A DNA stretch of 64,000 nucleotides from Blastococcus sp. VKM Ac-2987 (GTDB lineage Bacteria > Actinomycetota > Actinomycetes > Mycobacteriales > Geodermatophilaceae): the NCBI RefSeq assembly GCF_026967805.1, contig NZ_JAPVBG010000001.1, positions 1,131,143 through 1,195,142 on the forward strand, in the 5' to 3' direction. Below the pieces are notes generated by a model, which was not told the origin of the DNA, did not search any database, and saw only the letters and a program-made list of their open reading frames with translations. How positions within the stretch are numbered: the stretch's first letter is position 1; each line of letters starts with the position of its first letter. A program made the translations under genes and the position numbers. This document shows positions 17,316-27,370 of the stretch, in pieces.

Positions 17316-18368
17316 GTGTCGCTGCCCCTTCCCGATGGCCCCCTCCCCTCGACGACGTCCGGGCACGGGTTCTCCCCCGACCGCCCGGCGCCCGACCGGA
17401 ACCTGGCGCTGGAGCTCGTGCGCGTGACCGAGGCGGCCGCGATGGCCGCCGGGCGCTGGGTGGGCCGCGGCGACAAGAACGGCGGCGACGGGGCGGCGGT
17501 CGACGCCATGCGCGCGCTCATCGGCACGGTGAGCATGCGGGGCGTCGTGGTCATCGGCGAGGGCGAGAAGGACGAGGCGCCCATGCTCTACAACGGCGAG
17601 CAGGTCGGCGACGGCCAGGGGCCCGAGTGCGACGTCGCCGTCGACCCGATCGACGGCACCACGCTGATGGCGAAGGGCATGCCGAACGCCATCGCGGTCA
17701 TGGCCGTGGCCGAGCGCGGCGCCATGTACGACCCGTCGGCGGTCTTCTACATGGAGAAGCTGGCCACCGGCCCGGCCGCGGCCGACGTCGTGGACATCAC
17801 CGCGCCGGTGGCGGAGAACATCCGCCGCATTGCCAAGGCGAAGAAGAGCTCCGTCGGCGACGTCACCGTCTGCATCCTCGACCGGCCCCGCCACGAGCAG
17901 CTGGTCCAGGAGGTCCGGGAGGCCGGCGCCCGCATCAAGTTCATCACCGACGGCGACGTCGCGGGTGCGATCGCCGCCGCGCGCGAGGGCACCGGCGTCG
18001 ACCTGCTCCTGGGCATCGGCGGCACCCCGGAGGGGATCATCACCGCCTGCGCGCTCAAGTGCATGGGCGGCGCGCTGCAGGGCCGGCTGTGGCCGAAGGA
18101 CGACGCCGAGCGGCAGAAGGCGCTCGACGCCGGCCACGACCTGGACCGGGTGCTGCACATCGACGACCTGGTGCGGGGCGACGTCTTCTTCGTGGCCACC
18201 GGCATCACCGACGGCGAGCTGCTGCGCGGCGTCCGCTACAGCGCCGGGGGCTGCACCACGCAGTCGCTGGTCATGCGCTCCCGCTCGGGCACGATCCGCT
18301 CGATCGACAGCCTGCACTCGCTGGAGAAGCTGCGGGCGTACTCCGCGGTCCCCTTCGACCGCGACTGA
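17316..18368 (+). CDS. glpX: Class II fructose-1,6-bisphosphatase
   Basis: A 350-residue GlpX-type phosphatase with the metal and substrate motifs [38 protein letters not shown] and [20 protein letters not shown]. It hydrolyses fructose 1,6-bisphosphate to fructose 6-phosphate in gluconeogenesis; in actinobacteria it is usually the only FBPase. The GTG start follows CCCAGGAGGTCCT. It is divergent from the DUF4245 gene. Confidence 0.95.
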   Translation: MSLPLPDGPLPSTTSGHGFSPDRPAPDRNLALELVRVTEAAAMAAGRWVGRGDKNGGDGAAVDAMRALIGTVSMRGVVVIGEGEKDEAPMLYNGEQVGDGQGPECDVAVDPIDGTTLMAKGMPNAIAVMAVAERGAMYDPSAVFYMEKLATGPAAADVVDITAPVAENIRRIAKAKKSSVGDVTVCILDRPRHEQLVQEVREAGARIKFITDGDVAGAIAAAREGTGVDLLLGIGGTPEGIITACALKCMGGALQGRLWPKDDAERQKALDAGHDLDRVLHIDDLVRGDVFFVATGITDGELLRGVRYSAGGCTTQSLVMRSRSGTIRSIDSLHSLEKLRAYSAVPFDRD

Positions 18369-18380
18369 GGCCCGCCGGCG

Positions 18381-19010
18381 TCATGGCCGGCGGCGCTGGG
18401 CCAGCCGCTCCATCAGGGCGCCCCAGCGGGTCGGGGAATCGCCCGGGGCGAGGCTGCGCAGCCGGAGGTCGCCGAAGACGGCCCGGGCGTGGACGACGAC
18501 CAGCGGCGTGCCCGCGAGCCGCGGTACCGGTGCCAGCTGGACCTTGCGGTCACCGAAGACGGTCCGGCCGTGCAGCTCGCCGTCAACCCCCTCGGCGAGG
18601 ATGACGTCGATGTCGCCGAAGACGGTGCTGAGCGTCAGGTCGATCCGGTCGGCGTCGGTCCGCAGCCCCCGCAGGTCGATGCGGATGTCGCCGAACACCG
18701 TGCCCGCCCGTCGCGGCGGTGTCGTCGCGACCGTCAGCGTGATGTCGCCGAAGGCGCTCGACACCACCTCGCTCGGGCGCTGCCCCACGATCTGCACCGG
18801 CGGCGACCCGTCGGACGGCAGGTCGGCCACCAGCCGGTCGAGGTCGGCGCGCGTCACCGCCGCGTAGGCGGCCTCGGCGCGCTCGCCGAACTCGGAGAGG
18901 TCCAGGCGCCCCTCCCCGACGGCGGCCTGCAGCTGCGCCACCACCGCTTCCCGCTCCGCGTCGGAGACGCGCACGGCGGGCGGGCGGGGCGTGTCGTCGG
19001 GATCGCTCAC
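18381..19010 (-). CDS. DUF1707 protein with five VFGD repeats
   Basis: 209 residues starting at GTG 19010. Residues about 10-65 are a DUF1707 domain (VRVSDAEREAVVAQLQAAVG, EFGERAEAAYAAVTRADLD). The C-terminal 110 residues hold five spaced copies of an (A/V)FGD strand motif (AFGDITL, VFGDIRI, VFGDIDV, VFGDRKV, VFGDLRL), as in the toast-rack folds of LiaF-like envelope-stress proteins. No membrane segment is visible. Proteins of this design often associate with cell-wall stress systems, but function here is unassigned. Confidence 0.82.
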   Translation of the reverse strand: MSDPDDTPRPPAVRVSDAEREAVVAQLQAAVGEGRLDLSEFGERAEAAYAAVTRADLDRLVADLPSDGSPPVQIVGQRPSEVVSSAFGDITLTVATTPPRRAGTVFGDIRIDLRGLRTDADRIDLTLSTVFGDIDVILAEGVDGELHGRTVFGDRKVQLAPVPRLAGTPLVVVHARAVFGDLRLRSLAPGDSPTRWGALMERLAQRRRP

Positions 19011-19021
19011 GCACCCGGACG

Positions 19022-19168
19022 CTAGCCGAGATCGGGCGCCCGGTCCCACTCCATCGCGGTGCAGACCATCTCCGCGTGGGCCTTCACCCGGCCGATGCCG
19101 ACGAACGCCGCGCCCACCAGGAACCTGGCCGCCAGCGCCCCGACGGCCAGCCCGCCCGAGGGCCGCAC
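19022..19168 (-). CDS. Possible 48-aa membrane protein
   Basis: A short frame from GTG 19168 to TAG at 19022, just 11 bases before the DUF1707 gene, which suggests co-transcription. It has one hydrophobic stretch ([20 protein letters not shown]) and a polar tail ([16 protein letters not shown]) that looks protein-like. No strong ribosome site precedes the GTG. The call is tentative. Confidence 0.4.
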   Translation of the reverse strand: MRPSGGLAVGALAARFLVGAAFVGIGRVKAHAEMVCTAMEWDRAPDLG

Positions 19169-19277
19169 CCGCGACGGCCCGGCGGCCCCTGGCGAGGGCG
19201 GAACCGACCTCTCCCCCCACGGGTGTCTAGGGTCCCGTGCGGAGCACTGTCACCATCCACACCACCGGGAGCACAGC

Positions 19278-20693
19278 GTGGCCCAGCAGAACGGCGCAGC
19301 GCAGGACGGCGGGGACTTCCGCATCGAGCACGACTCCATGGGAGAGGTCCGCGTCCCCTCCTGGGCCAAGTGGCGGGCGCAGACCCAGCGTGCCGTCGAG
19401 AACTTCCCCATCTCCGGCACCCCCATCGAGCGGGAGCTGATCGGCGCCCTGGCGGCGATCAAGGGCGCGGCGGCCACCGTCAACGCCGACCTCGGCGTGC
19501 TCGACCGCTCGATCGCCGACGCCATCTCCGAGGCGGCCGGGACCGTCGCCCGTGGCGACTGGGACGAGCACTTCCCCATCGACGTCTTCCAGACCGGCTC
19601 GGGCACGTCGAGCAACATGAACACCAACGAGGTCATCGCCTCGCTGGCCACCGAGTCGCTCGGCGCGCCGGTGCACCCGAACGACCACGTGAACGCCTCG
19701 CAGTCGTCCAACGACGTCTTCCCGTCGGCGATCCACATCGCCGCCACCCGCGCCATCGTCGTCACCCTGATCCCGGCGCTGCGGCACCTGGAGGCATCGC
19801 TGCAGCGGAAGGCCGAGGAGTTCGCGGAGGTCGTGAAGAGCGGCCGCACCCACCTGATGGACGCCACCCCGGTGACGCTGGGCCAGGAGTTCGGCGGCTA
19901 CGCCGCGGCGGTGCGCTACGGGGTCGAGCGGCTGGAGGCCTCGCTGCCCCGCATCGGCGAGCTGCCCCTCGGCGGCACGGCCGTGGGCACCGGCATCAAC
20001 ACCCCGCCCGGGTTCGCCGCGGCGATCATCGAGAAGCTGGCCGGCCAGATGGAGCTGCCGCTGTCGGAGGCCCGGGACCACTTCGAGGCGCAGAGCTCCC
20101 GCGACGCGCTGGTGGAGGGGTCGGGGCAGCTCAAGACGATCGCCGTCGGCCTGGTGAAGATCGCCAACGACCTGCGCTGGATGGGCTCGGGCCCGCGCAC
20201 CGGCCTCGGCGAGATCGCCCTGCCGGACCTGCAGCCGGGCAGCTCGATCATGCCGGGCAAGGTGAACCCGGTGATCCCCGAGGCGGTGATCCAGGTCGGC
20301 GCCCAGGTGATCGGCAACGACGCCGCCGTCACCTACGCCGGCACCACCGGCGTCTTCGAGCTGAACGTGACGCTGCCGCTGATGGCGCGCAACGTGCTGG
20401 AGTCGATCCGGCTGCTGGCCAACGTCAGCCGGCTGCTGGCCGACCGCTGCGTCGACGGCATCACGGCCAACGTGGAGCAGTGCCGCACCTACGCCGAGTC
20501 GTCCCCCTCGATCGTCACGCCGCTGAACAAGTACATCGGCTACGAGGAGGCAGCCAAGGTCGCCAAGCAGTCGCTGGCCGAGCAGAAGACGATCCGCCAG
20601 GTCGTCGTCGAGCGCGGCTACGTGGAGCAGGGGAAGCTCACCGAGCAGCAGCTCGACGAGGCGCTCGACGTCCTCTCGATGACCCACCCCTGA
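19278..20693 (+). CDS. fumC: Fumarate hydratase, class II
   Basis: A 471-residue fumarase with all signatures of the aspartase/fumarase superfamily: [14 protein letters not shown], the catalytic-loop [16 protein letters not shown], and [20 protein letters not shown]. It interconverts fumarate and malate without a metal cluster. The GTG at 19278 begins [20 protein letters not shown] with the expected N-terminus. Upstream in-frame sequence is proline-rich and unlike fumarase. It is followed by a strong hairpin and then citrate synthase, so two TCA-cycle genes lie together but seem to be separate transcripts. Confidence 0.96.
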   Translation: MAQQNGAAQDGGDFRIEHDSMGEVRVPSWAKWRAQTQRAVENFPISGTPIERELIGALAAIKGAAATVNADLGVLDRSIADAISEAAGTVARGDWDEHFPIDVFQTGSGTSSNMNTNEVIASLATESLGAPVHPNDHVNASQSSNDVFPSAIHIAATRAIVVTLIPALRHLEASLQRKAEEFAEVVKSGRTHLMDATPVTLGQEFGGYAAAVRYGVERLEASLPRIGELPLGGTAVGTGINTPPGFAAAIIEKLAGQMELPLSEARDHFEAQSSRDALVEGSGQLKTIAVGLVKIANDLRWMGSGPRTGLGEIALPDLQPGSSIMPGKVNPVIPEAVIQVGAQVIGNDAAVTYAGTTGVFELNVTLPLMARNVLESIRLLANVSRLLADRCVDGITANVEQCRTYAESSPSIVTPLNKYIGYEEAAKVAKQSLAEQKTIRQVVVERGYVEQGKLTEQQLDEALDVLSMTHP

Positions 20694-20700
20694 CGCCGGC

Positions 20701-20740
20701 CGCCGGCGGTCGGGGCCGCACGAGCCCCCGACCGCCGGCG
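20701..20740 (+). terminator. Terminator after fumC
   Basis: CGCCGGCGGTCGGGG (20701-20715) pairs perfectly with CCCCGACCGCCGGCG (20726-20740) around a 10-base loop, eight bases after the fumC stop. No T-tract follows, as is common in GC-rich actinobacteria. Confidence 0.8.
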
Positions 20741-20839
20741 GATGGTCACCCGGGACGCGCGCCGATGAGCACCACGCACTGCCGAAGGGCTCGCGTGACA
20801 TGTGCCAAGCCGGTCGGAAGTGAGTAGCGTCCTGGCTCT

Positions 20840-22156
<1,317 letters not shown>

Positions 22157-22171
22157 CCGCACCTCGCTCCC

Positions 22172-22203
22172 GGGCCGGGTGACCCTCCGGGGTCACCCGG
22201 CCC
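22172..22203 (+). terminator. Terminator after gltA
   Basis: GGGCCGGGTGACCC (22172-22185) and GGGTCACCCGGCCC (22190-22203) form a perfect 14-base stem with a four-base loop (TCCG), 15 bases after the gltA stop. Confidence 0.85.
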
Positions 22204-22263
22204 GTCGCGTACCCCGGGGCGATCCCTACGGTGGGTGCGACCCCGCTCTCGGAAGGACCGCGC

Positions 22264-22455
22264 ATGGCCGAGCTCCCCGACGAGGACCTCCTCGTCCTGC
22301 CGCCCATGCCGTTGGCCACCGGCCGGCTCCTGGAGCCCGACGGCGAGGGCCCGCCCGTCCGCATCACCAGGCTGGAGTTCGTCGTCTGGACCGAGGACGG
22401 CGGCGAGCTGCGCATCCCGCTCGAGCACCGGCACGGCGCCTGGTGGGCGCCCTGA
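22264..22455 (+). CDS. Small acidic protein of unknown function (63 aa)
   Basis: A 63-residue protein beginning at ATG 22264 with GGAAGGA eight bases upstream. It is rich in Glu/Asp and Pro, with alternating hydrophobic residues (LEFVVWTEDGGELRIPLEHR), suggesting a small beta-sheet protein. It stands alone between the gltA terminator and the cell-wall gene. I do not recognise a family. The ribosome site and spacing make it a credible gene. Confidence 0.65.
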   Translation: MAELPDEDLLVLPPMPLATGRLLEPDGEGPPVRITRLEFVVWTEDGGELRIPLEHRHGAWWAP

Positions 22456-22531
22456 GGCGTGCGCCCCGCGCCCTCCTTCCCTCCCCCGAGGTTCACCCCA
22501 CCCCGAACGGGTGACTTGCCGGAACGGCCTT

Positions 22532-22560
22532 TTCAAGCATCTCCCACGGCGTGTCGATGG
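22532..22560 (+). promoter_or_regulatory. Sigma-28-like promoter before the NlpC-VanY gene
   Basis: TTCAAG, then exactly 15 bases, then GTCGATGG. This matches the flagellar motif of this window (TCAAG-N15-GCCGATGA) at 9 of the 12 shared positions or better, about 70 bases before the GTG of the cell-wall hydrolase gene. The -10 box has T for C at its second base. It is the only copy found outside the flagellar locus. Confidence 0.5.
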
Positions 22561-22632
22561 ATGTGCGAGAGCTCCTGACCTCACCGGTCCCAGGAGCCCC
22601 ATCCGTTCCGACGAGACCGCCCGGGGGACGCA

Positions 22633-24762
22633 GTGGCCGCATCGCGTACGCCCGCGCGTGCGAACTCGCCCCGGCCGGCGTCCGCGGCCCGCAGCACCGG
22701 CGGCCGCAGCGCCGCTCCCCGGACGTCCACGACCCGCACCGCCGCGCCCCGGACGTCCACGGCCCGCGGCACCGGCACCCGCACCGCCGCCGCCCGCTCG
22801 GGGGCTGCCGGCGGGAAGCGCGCGTCGGCCCGACCGCACCTGACCCCGGCGGAGGCCGCGGCGCTGCGCGAGGCGCTGGCGCTGCGCCAGGCGGCGGCCG
22901 CCCGGCCCGGGGTCACCCCCGAGCAGCTCGCCGCGGCCCGCGCGGCCGTCGCCGCACGCGCGGGTGCCCCGCGGACGAGCACGTCCCGGACCCCGGCAGG
23001 CCGGGGCCGCCCCGCCGGCGGGCGCACCGCGGTCCGCCGGCCGCCGGCCCGCGGCCGCTCGCGGACCGCGCGGCGCACCCCCCGCACCGGGACGACGTGG
23101 TCGACCCGCCTCGGCGTGATCGCGACCAGTGCCCTGCTGATCCCCGCTGCGCTCGCCCTCCTGCTGCCCGGTACCCCGGCGCCCGACGTGGCCGGCTCGG
23201 CGCTGGACCCGACCACGCTGGCGCTCACGGCGCGCAGTTCGCTGCTGGAGCAGTCCGACCGCTACCAGCGGCTGGCCGGTGCGGCCGACCAGCGGCGCAC
23301 CCGGCTCGCCGACGCGCTGGCCGCCGAGCAGGCCGCCCGGGACGAGCTCGCCGTCACGCAGCTGTCGGTCGGCGCCGCCGCCGCCGAGCTGTACCGGGCC
23401 GACGCCACCAGCCGCTACCCGGTGCTGGGTCTCGACCTGCACGACGCCGGCGCGACCTCCGGCGTGCTCTACCGGCAGGCCCTGGCCGAGCGCGCCGGGG
23501 CGGAGCTGTCGGGCGACGCGGTCCGGGCGGCCCGCAGCGCCGCCCGGCTCGCGGCCGCGACCGCTCGCGTGGCCGACGCGCGTGCCGCCGTGTCGGCCGC
23601 CGAGCAGCGGGCCGCCGACGTCCTGGTCGCCGTGCGGGCGGAGGTCGGCGACCTCCCCCCCGAGGTCTCCGGCCGGCTGGCCGGCCTGGGCACCATCCCC
23701 GCCGCCGGCGCGCAGCAGGAGCGCAACGACGCGGCGACGCGGCGCTGGCAGGAGTACCTCGGCCGGCTCGCCGCCGCCGGCATCGTGCCGCCGCCCGCGG
23801 CCGCGCTGGCCGACCTCGCGGCGCTGCCGGCCGGCCTGTCGCCCGCGCTCGACCCCGACGGCCGCCCGGTCCCCGGCGTGGTCTGGGCGATCATCGGCAA
23901 CGAACCGGTGACCGTGCTGCCCGCCGAGACGGTGGCCGCGGTCAGCAACGCCCTCTCCCAGCTCGGCAGACCGTTCGTCGCGGGCACCGCCGGTCCGGAG
24001 ACGTACGACTGCGGTGGGTTCACCGCTGCCTCCTGGCTGCTCGGCGGGTACGCGCTGCCGGGCACCCCTGAGGCCCAGTGGGCGTCCGGCGCCGCCGTGC
24101 CGTTCCGCGACGTCCAGGTGGGCGACCTGGTGTTCTCCCCCGGCGGCCGGGACGTCGGCATCTACGTCGGCGACGGCGACGTCGTCGGCGCCTCCGCGGC
24201 GTCGTACCAGGTGGGCGTGCGACCGCTGCCGGCCGGCGCCTCGGCGGTGCGGGTGCCGGTGCCGGCCCCCGCCGGGCCGAACGCACCTCTGCCCCCAGGC
24301 GGCGGGGCGGGTACGTGCGGCGCCCCGTTGCCGACGCCGGGGCCGGCGAGCCCGCAGTGGGGTGGCTGGTCCAACGGCCGCATCCCCGCCGAGGCGCTGT
24401 GCCGGCTGGGCATCGCCGGGCACGCGCTGCGCTGCGACGCGGCTGCCTCCTACGCCCGGCTCGACGCGGCCTTCGCCGCGGAGTTCGGCACGCCGCTGCG
24501 GATCACCGACTCCTACCGGTCCTTCGGCGCGCAGGTGGCGGCCTACTACGCCAAGCCGGGGCTGGCGGCCGTCCCGGGCACGTCGAACCACGGCTGGGCC
24601 CTCGCGGTCGACCTCGGCGGCGGGGTCAACGTCGCCGGCACGCCGCAGTGGACCTGGATGACGGCCAACGCCGCGCGCTTCGGCTTCGTGCAGCCCGAGT
24701 GGGCCCGCCCCGGGGGCGAGAAGCCGGAGCCGTGGCACTGGGAGTACGGCTACATCTCCTGA
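22633..24762 (+). CDS. Membrane-anchored NlpC/P60-like and VanY-type cell-wall protein
   Basis: 709 residues. An Arg/Ala/Thr-rich cytoplasmic tail (1-155) leads to one membrane segment (about 159-180, LGVIATSALLIPAALALLLP), a coiled coil (205-345), an NlpC/P60-like domain (about 425-545) and a C-terminal M15B D,D-carboxypeptidase (about 585-705). The VanY motifs are complete: TSNHGWALAVDLGGG (SxHxxGxAxD) and EPWHWEY (ExxH). The NlpC domain has its Cys in YDCGGF (Cys460), but the usual His before VGIYVGDG is Asp507. The protein should trim peptidoglycan stems. The start is GTG with GGGGGAC upstream. Confidence 0.85.
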   Translation: MAASRTPARANSPRPASAARSTGGRSAAPRTSTTRTAAPRTSTARGTGTRTAAARSGAAGGKRASARPHLTPAEAAALREALALRQAAAARPGVTPEQLAAARAAVAARAGAPRTSTSRTPAGRGRPAGGRTAVRRPPARGRSRTARRTPRTGTTWSTRLGVIATSALLIPAALALLLPGTPAPDVAGSALDPTTLALTARSSLLEQSDRYQRLAGAADQRRTRLADALAAEQAARDELAVTQLSVGAAAAELYRADATSRYPVLGLDLHDAGATSGVLYRQALAERAGAELSGDAVRAARSAARLAAATARVADARAAVSAAEQRAADVLVAVRAEVGDLPPEVSGRLAGLGTIPAAGAQQERNDAATRRWQEYLGRLAAAGIVPPPAAALADLAALPAGLSPALDPDGRPVPGVVWAIIGNEPVTVLPAETVAAVSNALSQLGRPFVAGTAGPETYDCGGFTAASWLLGGYALPGTPEAQWASGAAVPFRDVQVGDLVFSPGGRDVGIYVGDGDVVGASAASYQVGVRPLPAGASAVRVPVPAPAGPNAPLPPGGGAGTCGAPLPTPGPASPQWGGWSNGRIPAEALCRLGIAGHALRCDAAASYARLDAAFAAEFGTPLRITDSYRSFGAQVAAYYAKPGLAAVPGTSNHGWALAVDLGGGVNVAGTPQWTWMTANAARFGFVQPEWARPGGEKPEPWHWEYGYIS

Positions 24763-24781
24763 CCGCGGTGCCGGGAGGCGC

Positions 24782-25549
24782 TCAGATCCAGGGCAGGTCG
24801 ACGACGCGGCGCCAGGGCAGCGTCACGCTCGCGTCGCTGGCCTGGCCGGCCAGCCGGCGCGCGACCCCGGGCCCCGCGCAGGCGACCGGCCGGTGCGGCG
24901 TCACCACGACGTGCATGTCGGGCAGGGTCAGACCCGCGCCGGTGATCCGGTGCAGCAGGAGTTCGGGGGCGACGAGCGCGGCCGAGGCGAGCACCGGCAC
25001 GGTGCGGTGCGACCAGAGCGCCAGGGGCCCCTCCACCCGCAGCTCCAGGTGCACGTCGTGGGCCCGGCCGGTGGCGGCGGAGCGGACCCGGTGCAGCTCC
25101 GCCGCCCGTGCCGCCGACGACGGCGCCCACGGCACGGCGAGCTCCCCGCGCACCACGACGACGGTCCAGCCGATCGACGTCTGCCCGGCGTCGGCCCAGT
25201 CGAGCACCGCGATCCCGGCGGCGGCCGCCGCGACGTCGGTGACCGGGCGGCGGGCCACCCAGGTCCGCAGCGCGGCGGCGATGCCCGCGGCCGTACCCGG
25301 CACCCCGGCCCGGGTCATGTCGTCGGCCAGATCGGTGAGCGGCACCCGCTGGACCCGCTCGTCCTCCGCGAGGTGGAGCACGGTGCCGGCGCCCGGACGC
25401 CGCACCAGGTCCAGCTGCAGGCGCGGGGACGACAGGCGGGGCAGCAGCTCGGCCGCGACGTCGTGCAGGTCGGCCACCTCGATCGGGGCCGCCCGGAAGC
25501 GGTGCAGCAACCGGGCGGAGGGCGCGGTGCCGAAGAGGCCGGCGGTCAC
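24782..25549 (-). CDS. Protein of unknown function (255 aa)
   Basis: A 255-residue protein whose GTG start overlaps the stop of the upstream 115-aa gene (GTGA). It has no membrane segment, signal peptide or motif that I recognise. Alternating strands and helices (TSIGWTVVVVRGELAVPWAP, HDVHLELRVEGPLALWSHRT, PDMHVVVTPHRPVACAGPG) indicate a folded globular protein. Three cysteines or fewer and few lysines follow the genome bias. It ends 19 bases from the convergent cell-wall gene. Confidence 0.7.
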   Translation of the reverse strand: MTAGLFGTAPSARLLHRFRAAPIEVADLHDVAAELLPRLSSPRLQLDLVRRPGAGTVLHLAEDERVQRVPLTDLADDMTRAGVPGTAAGIAAALRTWVARRPVTDVAAAAAGIAVLDWADAGQTSIGWTVVVVRGELAVPWAPSSAARAAELHRVRSAATGRAHDVHLELRVEGPLALWSHRTVPVLASAALVAPELLLHRITGAGLTLPDMHVVVTPHRPVACAGPGVARRLAGQASDASVTLPWRRVVDLPWI

Positions 25550-25893
25550 GCGCGCCCCCCGGTGGCGAGCAGGCCGCGCAGCCGGTCCGGCAGGCCGGGC
25601 AGGGCCAGGACGCCGGCGAGCTCGGCCGGGCTCAGCCGGACGGGCAGGACGTCCGCACCCCAGCCGGTGGCGAGCCGGACCCGGGCCGTCGACGCAGGCC
25701 AGACCGCCTCGCGGGCGGTCGCCACGTGCAGCTCGGTGAGGACGTCCTGCAGGTGGATGGCGGTGACCGGGTGCACCGTGCGGTCCCCCAGCGCGGTCCG
25801 CACGGTCTCGGCGAGCAGGTCCCGGGCGGCGGCGTCGAGCCAGTGCGGGACGAGGACCGGCACAGCCGGGTCCCCGAACGGCAGCGCGCTCAC
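25546..25893 (-). CDS. Protein of unknown function (115 aa)
   Basis: A 115-residue soluble protein read from GTG 25893; the frame stays open further upstream, but that sequence is arginine/proline-rich and non-protein-like. It contains VPVLVPHWLDAAARDLLAET, VTAIHLQDVLTELHVATAR and VRLSPAELAGVLALPGLPDR, mostly helical. It is coupled to the downstream 255-aa gene by a four-base overlap, so the two probably work together. No family is recognised. Confidence 0.6.
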   Translation of the reverse strand: MSALPFGDPAVPVLVPHWLDAAARDLLAETVRTALGDRTVHPVTAIHLQDVLTELHVATAREAVWPASTARVRLATGWGADVLPVRLSPAELAGVLALPGLPDRLRGLLATGGRA

Positions 25894-26195
25894 CGTGCGT
25901 CGTCCCGGTCGCGCGGTCCGGCCGCCGACGACGCCGGAGCGGCGCGGCGGCAGGTGCTCGGACTGGGCGTCACAGAGTGGATATCGGCAGGTGCAGGAGC
26001 CAACGGACCCCTCACCGGGGGCTTTTCCGGATTCGGTCCGCGCGCGGGCACGCAGGCACGCCCCGTCCCGCGCGCACCCCTGGCACCGGCCGGGCGCCAC
26101 GGCACCCCCGGACGCACGAGATCCCGCGAGCCCGCACCGTCCGGAAGGGTCGGTGCGGGCTCGCGGGATCGGGAGGACCGCGGCACGGGCCGCGG
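25894..26195. other. 302-base gap between the unknown pair and the sigma-like gene
   Basis: No gene was found. The right half holds the terminator described at 26120-26170. The left half must contain the leftward promoter of the 115-aa gene; a minus-strand GCCGATAT (ATATCGGC at 25981-25988) resembles a sigma-28 -10 box but has no matching -35 at 15 bases. A palindromic CCCCTCACCGGGGGC lies near 26008. Confidence 0.6.
26120..26170 (-). terminator. Terminator after the sigma-like gene
   Basis: A perfect 20-base stem (26120-26139 with 26151-26170) around an 11-base loop, starting 25 bases beyond the stop of the leftward sigma-like gene. It is one of the strongest hairpins in the window and should end the leftward transcript. 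Confidence 0.85.
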
Positions 26196-27299
26196 TCAGT
26201 CGGCGAGCTCGGCCAGCCGGTCCTTGAGGGCCTTCTCCACCCGGTCGGCGTAGACGTTCATGTTCCGCACCGAGGTGTTGAGGTCGGCGGACAGCTGGGT
26301 CTTGGTCTGCCCGCCCCAGGTGGTGAGGTACCACGTCGCCCAGCCGAGGACGTTGGGCTGGCCGGCGCGCTGGTCGCTGCGCGCGTTCGGGTCGGGGGCG
26401 CAGGCGGCGGTGAGGGCGTGCGACAGCAGCGTCTGCTCGGCCTCCCCCATGATCTCGTCGGGCGCCTCGGAGGAGTCGGGCAGCAGGATCTCCGTCGTCT
26501 CGGGGGTGCCGTCCAGCGACTGCAGGTTACGCAGGCCGTTGAGGGTCGCGACGGTCTGGGAGTTGCGGCGCAGCGTGGCGACGCTCTGACCCATGTAGGC
26601 GGCCAGTTCCTTCTCGCTCGGCCGGCGCTGGTGCTCGGCCATGAAGGCGGCGATGGCCTTCTGCTGCTTGTGCTCGGTGTCGGCGGCCGTGCGCCCGTGC
26701 GCGTTGCGCCCCAGGTCGTGCACCCACTTGGACAGCTGGGTGGCCAGGAAGGCCCCGAACGGGACCGACTTGGTCTCGTCGTACTGGGCCACCGCCTTGA
26801 GCACCCACTCGAACACCTGCTGCCCGAGGTCGTCCGGGTCGGGCAGGTGCAGCCGGATCGTGCTCATGTTCCGCTGCAGCCGCTTGAGGCTCACCGGCCC
26901 GTAGTGCCGGCACAGGTCGGCGAGGAAGTCCCCCGGCAGGTCCCGGGGGGCGCGGCGGCGGACGCCGGTCTCGGCGCGCAGCCCGACGGTGGTCACGCCG
27001 CGCCCGGCGCACCAGGCCTTGACCCAGTCGGCGAGGACCGCGGCCGTCCCGCAGGCGCCGTCGACCCGGTAGAGGCCGTCACCCTGGTCGTAGCTGGCCG
27101 TGACGCCGTCGGGGAGCTCCCGGCGGAACTCGTCGAGCGGCAGTTCGTGGTCGACCCGGAAGTGCACCCGATCGCGCGGGGTGATGGGCGCCAGCGCCCA
27201 CCCCTCGGCCTCGGGGATCCCGCCGAACACCAGGGGCTGCCGGTTGCGGGCGCGGTCGTCTGCGGTCGGAGGGGTCGAGGACGGGGTGCGGTCGGGCAT
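26196..27299 (-). CDS. Atypical sigma-70-like protein
   Basis: 367 residues from ATG 27299 (GGAG upstream). Residues 1-120 match nothing I know. Residues about 135-200 resemble sigma region 2: FEWVLKAVAQYDETKSVPFG, then FLATQLSKWVHDLGRNAHG. Residues 210-250 resemble region 3 (FMAEHQRRPSEKELAAYMGQ), and 325-362 resemble a region 4 helix-turn-helix (TKTQLSADLNTSVRNMNVYA). It lies downstream of the 168-aa gene, which has a sigma-28-type promoter, so it may belong to the flagellar regulon. It could be an alternative sigma factor or a sigma-derived regulator. Confidence 0.6.
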   Translation of the reverse strand: MPDRTPSSTPPTADDRARNRQPLVFGGIPEAEGWALAPITPRDRVHFRVDHELPLDEFRRELPDGVTASYDQGDGLYRVDGACGTAAVLADWVKAWCAGRGVTTVGLRAETGVRRRAPRDLPGDFLADLCRHYGPVSLKRLQRNMSTIRLHLPDPDDLGQQVFEWVLKAVAQYDETKSVPFGAFLATQLSKWVHDLGRNAHGRTAADTEHKQQKAIAAFMAEHQRRPSEKELAAYMGQSVATLRRNSQTVATLNGLRNLQSLDGTPETTEILLPDSSEAPDEIMGEAEQTLLSHALTAACAPDPNARSDQRAGQPNVLGWATWYLTTWGGQTKTQLSADLNTSVRNMNVYADRVEKALKDRLAELAD

Positions 27300-27370
27300 C
27301 GGAACTCCAGGCACTACGGGGAAGAAGAGGTGCCGGATACGCCGGCTCCGGCGTACCGCGCGGAAGGCCG

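Noticed and set aside
22456-22632. Possible c-di-AMP (ydaO) riboswitch before the NlpC-VanY gene
   Set aside because: Actinobacterial NlpC and Rpf genes often have one, but I could not find its conserved sequence blocks in this 177-base gap.
25981-25988. Minus-strand GCCGATAT, a perfect sigma-D-type -10 box, before the 115-aa gene
   Set aside because: No TCAAG or TAAA element lies 15 bases upstream (TCCG there), so I do not call a promoter.
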